Shown piece by piece: positions 6,468 through 9,740 of a stretch of DNA of 9,740 nucleotides. The notes below the pieces were generated by a model that was not told where the DNA came from, searched no databases, and saw nothing but the letters and a program-made list of their open reading frames with translations. Position numbers and translations under genes: made by a program. Each line of letters begins with the position of its first letter. The first letter of the stretch is position 1. Source of the stretch: Porphyromonadaceae bacterium UBA4259 (lineage in GTDB: Bacteria; Bacteroidota; Bacteroidia; Bacteroidales; Muribaculaceae); contig DGWL01000079.1 of NCBI GenBank assembly GCA_002396125.1, forward strand, positions 72,644 through 82,383. Direction: 5' to 3'.

Positions 6468-6639
6468 CCCTTGTTATTCCTGATTTATGCAAGATTCTCA
6501 ACTCCATCTTGCTGTGGCTTGCGGCTGCTCTTCTGTCTCGGCTGTGGTGTTGTGGCTCGTTTTTGGGTGGGTGATGCAATAAAAGGGGGCGAGGCTCGTT
6601 TATATTAATACACGTGCGCTAGTGTGCGCAGTGGATGTA

Positions 6640-9600
6640 ATGAAGAAATTGTATCGATACATACCCGTTGTTTTGATAGTGGCGACAGCGATCTTCTCGG
6701 CGTGCAGTACCAAGAAGAACACTGCCGGCAGTCGCTTTTGGCATGCTATGAACACTCGTTATAACGTGTATTACAATGGCAACAAGCACTATCAGGAGCA
6801 AATCAAGATTCTTGAGAACGACTATCAGGACGACTATTCTACCCAGCTTTTCATCCACCCTGCCGAGGCCTATAGCAACCCCAAGGCCACGCAGCCAAGC
6901 ACCAACTTTGACCGGACCATCGAGAAGATGCAGAAGGCCATCTCGCTACACTCCATCAAGCGCAAGCCCAAGCGCAAGGGCAACAGTCCCAAGCAAAAGG
7001 AATGGCTCAAGCGCGAGGAGTATAACCCGTTTATCCACAACGCCTGGTATCTCATGGCCAAGGCGCAATACATGAAGGGCGACTTCTTGAGCTCGGCGGC
7101 AACCTTCCACTACATTGCACGCCACTTCCAGTGGAAACCCGAGCTGGTGCTGGAGTCGCAAATATGGGAAGCGTTGAGCTATTGCGCCATGGACTGGACC
7201 ACCGAGGCCGACAACGTGCTGGTGCACATCCACCCCGAGCGCATCGAGAATGAGCGGCTCAACCAGCTCGCCAATCTCGCCTTTGCCGACTATTACATCA
7301 AGTGCAAGATGAATGCCGAGGCAGTGCCCTACTTGGAGAAGGCTGTGAAAGGCGCCGGCGGAGGGCAGAAGGTGCGCCTTTATTTCCTGCTGGGACAGCT
7401 CTATGATGAAACAGGCGAGAAGGAGAAGGCCTATCAGGCCTATAAGCGCGCCGGCAGCAGCAGCAACTCCACCTATCGCACCAAGTTCAACGCTCGCATC
7501 AAGCAGAGCGCTGTGTTCCAGGGCAACAACATCGACGGCGAGGTGAAGGCGCTCAAGCGCATGACGCGCTATGACCGCAACAAGGAATATCTCGACCAAA
7601 TCTACTATGCCATAGGCAACCTCTACCTCACGCGTGGCGACACCGTCAAGGCTGTGGAGAACTATGAGCTAGCCGCCAAGAAGAGCACCCGCAACGGCAT
7701 CGACAAGGCCATCAGCCAGCTGGCGCTGGGCGGCATCTACTTTGCCCAGCACAAGTATGACAAGGCTCAGCCATGCTACAGCGAGGCAATCCCGCAACTG
7801 AGCGAGAGCTACCCCAACTACAAGGAGCTCAAGCACCGCAGCGACGTGCTCGATGAGCTCGCCGTCTACTCGGGCAACGTGACCTTGCAGGACTCGTTGC
7901 TGCGCCTGTCGCAAATGCCTCTTGAGGAACAAAAGAAGGTGATTGCCAAAATTATTGAGGAGCTCAAGAAGAAAGAGAAAGAAGAAAAAGAGGCTGCCGA
8001 CCGCGAAGCCTATCTCGCCTCGCAGCAGGGCAACTCAGGTCTCAAGAGCAATGCCAAGCAGCCTGCCAGCTATAACATCAACACCGATAACTCGTGGTAC
8101 TTCTACAACACCGCCACCAAGAATGCCGGCAAGACAGCTTTCCAGCAGCAATGGGGCAACCGCAAGTTGGAGGACAACTGGCGCCGCCGCAACAAGAACA
8201 CGTTCTCGCTCGACGAGAATATTGATGAGAACAACGACTCGATTGCCGCCGGGCCCGACTCGCTGGCCGGCGACTCAGCACAGGTTGATAAAGAAGCCTT
8301 GAAGCGCGCCGAGGACCCGCACTACGAGGAATACTACCTCAAGCAGATTCCCAAGACCGAGGAGGAAATACAGACCTCTAACGACGTGATTCAAGAGGGC
8401 CTCTACAACATGGGTGTAATCCTCAAGGACAAACTTGAGGACCTGCCGGCTGCTGCCTACGAGTTTGAGCGATTGCTTGAGCGTTACCCCGACAACACCT
8501 ATCGTCTCGACACTTATTATAATATGTACTTGCTCTACCAGCGCAGCCGGCAATATAGCGACGCCGAGCGTTACCGGCAGCTGATTTTGAGCAACTTCCC
8601 CGAGTCGAAATATGGCATGGCGATGCAGGATCCCAACTACCTGGAGAACCTCAAACGCATGAATCTGGTGCAGGAAGAACTCTACGACCAGGCCTATACT
8701 GCCTATCTTAACAACGACAACGCCATCGTGCATCAGGCCTATGCCGACATGATGCGCACCTATCCGTTGTCGAAGATTATGCCCAAGTTTATGTTTATCG
8801 ACGCCCTGGCCTATGTTACCGAGCGCAACCCAGAGATGTTCAAGAAAACCCTCAGGGAGATGCTTGAGCGCTATCCCGAGACCGATATCACTCCCACAGC
8901 ATCGTCGATGGTGAAGCAGCTCAACCAGGGTCGCAAGATTAATGGTGGCTCTAAGAACACTCGCGGCATGTTGTGGTCGATGCGCCTGTCGACCGACTCG
9001 GCCGGCAACGCCACCGACAGAGAGTTCACTCCATTCACCGAGGGTCGCAACAAGCCTCAGCTCTTTGTGCTTGTGTTCTCGACCGACTCGGTGTCGGCCA
9101 ACCAGTTGCTCTATGAGGTGGCTAAGCACAATTTCTCATCGTTTGTGATGAAGGACTTTGAGCTTGAGCCCATGTCGTTTGGCAACTTGGGATTGATTGT
9201 TGTGAAGGGCTTTGCCAACTACTCCGAGATAGAACATTATCGCGGCGTGTGGGAGAAGGACGAGGAAAAAGTCATTCCGCCACAAGTGCACTATGTCATT
9301 ATCAGTCAGGACAACTTCGACCTGCTGCTCAGGGAGGGTCGCACATTTGAGGAATACTTCCGCTATCTCGACGAGTTGAACGAGGAGAAGGTTGAGGAGC
9401 AGATTCCCGAGGATGCCGTCGACGACGACAAGGCCGATGGCGACGACAAGGCCGAGAAGAAAGAGGAGAAGGCCGACGACAAGCAAGACGATAAGAAAGA
9501 AAACAAGGAAGACGAAAAACCTGCCGAGAAACCTGCCACCGTGCAGCCGCAGCAGCCACCGGGCGAGTCGCAGTTGCTCGAGGAGGCACGCCGCCGCGCC

Positions 9601-9740
9601 GAGTTGCGCCAGCTCGAGGAGCAGCGCAAGCAGGAGGAGGCCCGCAAGAAGGAAGAGGCTAAGCGTCAGGAGGAAGCCCGCAAGCGTGAGGAAGCCCGCC
9701 AGCGCGAGGAGGAACTCTTGCGCCAGCAGGATGAGGCCAA
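6640..9740 (+). CDS. porW: PorW/SprE-like TPR lipoprotein (T9SS component), 3' end outside window
   Basis: The frame stays open from the ATG at 6640 to the window edge (1033 codons plus two bases). A lipoprotein signal ends in FSAC with lipidated Cys22. The segment RFWHAMNTRYNVYYNGNK (32-49) matches the N-terminal hallmark of the SprE/PorW family, known for its role in type IX secretion and gliding. TPR-like helices follow: about 130-165, 245-275, 318-349, 356-387 and 584-660. A block at 808-915 (LFVLVFSTDS to EEYFRYLDEL) resembles the family's C-terminal repeats. From about 924 the chain becomes extremely charged: first Asp/Lys/Glu-rich (DDDKADGDDK), then a Pro/Gln stretch, then a Glu/Arg/Lys helix with a six-residue repeat (999-1022). 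It is already longer than the roughly 600-residue P. gingivalis PorW. The protein should sit in the outer membrane facing the periplasm. No promoter was identified. Confidence 0.87.
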   Translation, partial: MKKLYRYIPVVLIVATAIFSACSTKKNTAGSRFWHAMNTRYNVYYNGNKHYQEQIKILENDYQDDYSTQLFIHPAEAYSNPKATQPSTNFDRTIEKMQKAISLHSIKRKPKRKGNSPKQKEWLKREEYNPFIHNAWYLMAKAQYMKGDFLSSAATFHYIARHFQWKPELVLESQIWEALSYCAMDWTTEADNVLVHIHPERIENERLNQLANLAFADYYIKCKMNAEAVPYLEKAVKGAGGGQKVRLYFLLGQLYDETGEKEKAYQAYKRAGSSSNSTYRTKFNARIKQSAVFQGNNIDGEVKALKRMTRYDRNKEYLDQIYYAIGNLYLTRGDTVKAVENYELAAKKSTRNGIDKAISQLALGGIYFAQHKYDKAQPCYSEAIPQLSESYPNYKELKHRSDVLDELAVYSGNVTLQDSLLRLSQMPLEEQKKVIAKIIEELKKKEKEEKEAADREAYLASQQGNSGLKSNAKQPASYNINTDNSWYFYNTATKNAGKTAFQQQWGNRKLEDNWRRRNKNTFSLDENIDENNDSIAAGPDSLAGDSAQVDKEALKRAEDPHYEEYYLKQIPKTEEEIQTSNDVIQEGLYNMGVILKDKLEDLPAAAYEFERLLERYPDNTYRLDTYYNMYLLYQRSRQYSDAERYRQLILSNFPESKYGMAMQDPNYLENLKRMNLVQEELYDQAYTAYLNNDNAIVHQAYADMMRTYPLSKIMPKFMFIDALAYVTERNPEMFKKTLREMLERYPETDITPTASSMVKQLNQGRKINGGSKNTRGMLWSMRLSTDSAGNATDREFTPFTEGRNKPQLFVLVFSTDSVSANQLLYEVAKHNFSSFVMKDFELEPMSFGNLGLIVVKGFANYSEIEHYRGVWEKDEEKVIPPQVHYVIISQDNFDLLLREGRTFEEYFRYLDELNEEKVEEQIPEDAVDDDKADGDDKAEKKEEKADDKQDDKKENKEDEKPAEKPATVQPQQPPGESQLLEEARRRAELRQLEEQRKQEEARKKEEAKRQEEARKREEARQREEELLRQQDEA
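9634..9705 (+). repeat. 18-bp tandem repeat encoding a charged hexapeptide (EEARKx)
   Basis: Four in-frame units encode EEARKK, EEAKRQ, EEARKR and EEARQR (residues 999-1022 of the PorW-like protein). The last two DNA units differ at only a few bases. The array lies 35 bases from the window edge and the charged pattern continues beyond it, so the number of units may be larger. Confidence 0.85.

Larger units (their letters stand above)
6022..6639. other. Intergenic region between the fibronectin-protein gene and the porW-like gene
   Basis: No gene is seen in these 618 bases. They contain a strong terminator (6046-6078), three head-to-tail copies of the palindromic repeat (6085-6467) and about 170 bases (6468-6639) in which I see no clear promoter of the TTG/TAnnTTTG type for the downstream gene. 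The only AT-rich candidate there is TATATTAATA at 6601, which lacks a suitably spaced TTG. Confidence 0.7.

Noticed and set aside
6601..6610. TATATTAATA as the promoter of the porW-like gene
   Set aside because: It does not match TAnnTTTG, and no TTG lies about 20 bases upstream (the nearest is about 35 bases away).
8275..9129. Minus-strand open frames of 284 codons here and 217 codons at 6946-7599
   Set aside because: They are antisense to the clearly coding porW-like gene, whose frame is open for over 1000 codons with a lipoprotein signal and family motifs. No promoter or recognisable domain supports the antisense frames.

Overview
The window looks like a chromosomal segment from a gut-type member of the Bacteroidales, most likely Muribaculaceae or Prevotellaceae. 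Three things point there: Bacteroidetes-type promoters (TTG, 20-bp spacer, TAnnTTTG), a PorW/SprE-type lipoprotein of the type IX secretion system (T9SS), and a large secreted fibronectin-III protein ending in a short 'GIYI-NG-KKV-VR' tail. The family assignment is an inference from protein style and cannot be proven from this window.

Layout, all genes on the + strand. Positions 1-296 hold no recognisable gene: there are AT-rich inverted repeats, one copy of a palindromic intergenic repeat, and the aroA promoter. Next come aroA (297-1550, EPSP synthase of the shikimate pathway) and, 59 bp later, a small membrane-anchored Cys-cluster protein of unknown function (1610-2017), probably in the same transcript. 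A 461-bp gap holds a second copy of the repeat and a good promoter. That promoter drives a 1180-residue exported multidomain protein (2479-6021), which ends at a strong GCAA-loop terminator. A 618-bp gap follows with three head-to-tail copies of the same repeat. The last gene, starting at 6640 and running off the right edge, is a porW/sprE-like TPR lipoprotein with a highly charged C-terminal extension; 1033 codons lie in the window.

How the parts may relate: aroA is housekeeping. The fibronectin protein is a plausible T9SS or cell-surface cargo, and the PorW-like lipoprotein is a plausible part of the machine that exports such cargo, so cargo-like and machinery genes lie next to each other. 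The clearest unexplained structure is the A-rich/T-rich palindromic repeat family. It occupies every boundary between transcription units seen here (five copies), and inverted copies flank the fibronectin-protein gene.
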